This document shows, piece by piece, positions 61,810 through 64,000 of a stretch of 64,000 nucleotides of DNA. Position 1 is the stretch's first letter; each line of letters starts with the position of its first letter. The notes below the pieces were generated by a model. That model saw only the letters and a list, made by a program, of their open reading frames with translations. It searched no databases and was not told the DNA's origin. Origin of the DNA: Astropecten irregularis (lineage: Eukaryota > Echinodermata > Asteroidea > Paxillosida > Astropectinidae); NCBI GenBank assembly GCA_963971285.1, contig OZ020246.1:16971217-17035216 (forward strand). Direction: 5' to 3'. A program made the position numbers and the translations under genes.

Positions 61810-61919
61810 TCAATGAAACAACTAGGCATGAATTCAGTGTGTGCGATAAACATGATATGAAAGAAAGATGAAGTATGGATTAATGTATGTCGTGTACAAG
61901 CATGGATGCAGCCAAATAT

Positions 61920-62249
61920 TTAAAAGTACTATCATACTTTGGTAGTATACTAAAACAGAAATGTTCACAGATTTATCTATAACTTGCAGGGTATAAAGAT
62001 GGTGATGGTAGAAACAAAAGTTTCAAATTTTTCAGTCTGAAATGCTGCATATTTATCCAGAAAAGTGTGAAACCAAAACCTGTAAATAGATTTGAAAATA
62101 CCATGAGCATTTTTCACAGTTTTTTTCAAAAAGTGGGCACCGTATGGGACTGGGAATTTCACAGATGACTGTTACTGTATCTTTCTTGATATTTTTTCCC
62201 GACGAATCTGCATTTCTAATAGCAAACCAAAGTATGAAGTTACCTTTAA
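61920..62249 (-). mobile_element. MITE A, copy 13
   Basis: It runs from ttaaaagtactatcatactt to aaccaaagtatgaagttacc plus tttaa. The central dyad is lost. Confidence 0.8.
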
Positions 62250-64000
62250 CACAAGGAATGAGAATGACAAAATAATAAAATCATGTCGAATTCAAAAAAC
62301 TAATTTATTCCAATTTATGCACTGAGAAAACAAGCCCAGAAATTTGAAGAATGGAGTAAAGTGGAACGGGGGTTAAATACATCTTGACATTTATGCAATA
62401 GATTTACACATTCATGTAAGAGCACACACGAACAATGTCGTCCATTACTGCGGTACCAAGAAGCAATGTTTTCATTGAATAAGCACAGAAAAAAACAACA
62501 TTAAAACAAAGTTCTCCCGTGCAGCACACTCCGTCAGGAAATGGCCGAGGTTATTCACCGTGTGCAACAGGATCTGAAATGCCAGGCTGCATCAGCAAGA
62601 GAGATATAGCTAAGTGAAGCTTCTAGCCAAAGGGGGTTCTGATGAAGGGACTATCTATCGCTCCTGCCTGACTGCAGACAGGGAACGAACGGAGAGGTGG
62701 GGGGGTTGGGGCTGTAGAAAAGGGGCACCACTACTGACATATCAAATTCGTCAACGCTCAAGTTTCTGAGAAAACACAATAATTGCATTGGCTTGTCATC
62801 CAATAAGGCAATTGAACATGCGTCAACATGGATTCAATCCTCATGCGGGAGCGTGCACTATGTACGTAAAACATTAAGACTTTGCTGCTCATCATATATC
62901 CAGGGATGAGATTCTGAACACAACTCATAGGGGGCATACGAAATCTGAACTCTGAAAATCTCCTATGCTTTTGTACACAGCCTGTTTTGTAAAAAAGGAG
63001 GTATTTTAGACCCATAATTTAGCACCCCACTTTTGTCGATGAAAAACCTAACTACATCACATGAAGAACACCACACAGTATACAAGTCACAAACCTGCTG
63101 ACCCCACTTTTTTGTTCAAATCGAGGAGCAACATCCATACAATGTGCACGAGCCAGCAAGAGCTACTGTGGTGCGAGCCTAATGGTTCTGCCAATGACGT
63201 CACATGCATTGTTGCGTGGAATCTTATAAATGACATGTATTATCATTATGACATGTAAATGCTTATAACTCCACAGGAAAGTTTTAATAGTTGGCCAACT
63301 ATCCTTAGCCTCCTGGGTGTGTAAGTTTAGTAGTTTTGCCGGTTGCTTGAACTTTTTATCCATGGTCGATGGTTGTCCAATTCAACAAGCTTGCCGTGAT
63401 TTTGCATTGAGTCTACACTGAACAGGCCTATGAATTCTCTGACACAGCAAAGGAATAATATCTTACACTACATTAATTGTGACAACTTCATTACGGACGG
63501 GACGAGGAGCCAACCGGAGGCAGGGAGCGCCAACGGGCTACAAGCCCCTAATCAGCGGTAATTAACATGTCCAGACCAGAGAAGAGAAGGCGGTGGGGGC
63601 TGGCCGAAGCCCCCCAGGGAAGCAAAGCCCATCACAGGCAGTTCAACGTCAACAAATTGGACGGAAATCAATTGAGACATATTCCCGGAGACAATTCCTT
63701 CTTCTCAGTCTGAAATTAGTGTGGCTGGCATTTCGGCGCAAGATGGAGGCAGACACGTATTTTAATGAAACGCGAATTTCAGGAAGGGTTTAAGAGGCAA
63801 AGTTGAGGAGGGAAAAATAATTACACAAAGGCACGCCGATGCTCCGAAAATCCTATTAAGAGTAGGACAAACTTATTGGTTTGCGCTCCGGTACCGGCCA
63901 ATTACGTCAAACGGAATGAAGAAGAGGAAGAAAGAAAAGTGGTACCAGTGCTCAAGGCAAAGATTCTAATTGATCTGACATCTGCAAATGGCGGAATTTG

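Larger units (their letters stand above)
53867..64000. other. Upstream part of the thymosin/WH2 gene or its flank; no confident exon
   Basis: It contains MITE A copies 12 and 13, MITE B copies 4 and 5, a higher-order satellite and the hairpin MITE I. A 21-bp microexon candidate is described under findings. The unique blocks 57650-57960, 61200-61500 and 63470-63960 are less AT-rich with TAATTA/CAATTA motifs and may be regulatory. The stretches 54661-56400, 56790-58290 and 62250-63470 show nothing firm. Confidence 0.4.

Overview
The window is animal nuclear DNA from a marine invertebrate deuterostome, most likely an echinoderm. This is inferred from AT-rich, intron-rich sequence, a tRNA-derived SINE, and many short palindromic elements with terminal inverted repeats (TIRs) that begin like 'ggggccaatttcat' or 'gtcgatttcacgaagccc', a type I associate with echinoderm genomes. 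The species cannot be named from sequence alone. There are no bacterial-style operons, CRISPR arrays or complete RNA genes.

Two protein-coding genes can be supported, and they converge. On the + strand, four exons (4401-4539, 8208-8313, 13301-13468, 14080-14310) join in frame. They encode the end of TM5, TM6, TM7 and a short coiled-coil cytoplasmic tail of a class C G-protein-coupled receptor of the GPR158/GPR179 (metabotropic glycine receptor) type. The extracellular part and TM1-TM4 must lie left of the window. A plausible 3' UTR runs to about 15.5 kb.

On the - strand, two exons (53866-53685, then 39501-38323) join in frame across a 14-kb intron. They encode the C-terminal 452 residues of a protein with two tandem beta-thymosin/WH2-like actin-binding motifs followed by a roughly 370-residue acidic, Ser-rich, probably disordered tail. 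Its 5' exons were not found with confidence. One 21-bp microexon candidate is noted at 55564-55584.

Between the two genes (15.5-38.3 kb), and in their introns, the sequence is mostly mobile-element debris. There are 13 copies of one TTAAAGG-ended MITE family (A) and 5 of a related family (B) that shares its right half. Several fold-back families are also present (C, D, E, F, J, K and single elements H and I), with two SINE copies, three copies of an unclassified repeat (G), and the 3' end of a LINE reverse-transcriptase ORF at 44.5-44.9 kb.

The most striking non-genic structure is a satellite at 59581-61000. Its monomer is about 100 bp, and six-monomer blocks of exactly 603 bp are repeated with the same order of variant monomers, which makes it a higher-order repeat. 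A promoter-like leader precedes it and an A-run follows it. I found no convincing new defence, biosynthetic or signalling system. The points most worth following are the thymosin-repeat protein, the higher-order satellite, the TIR-swapped MITE family and a possible nested antisense exon.
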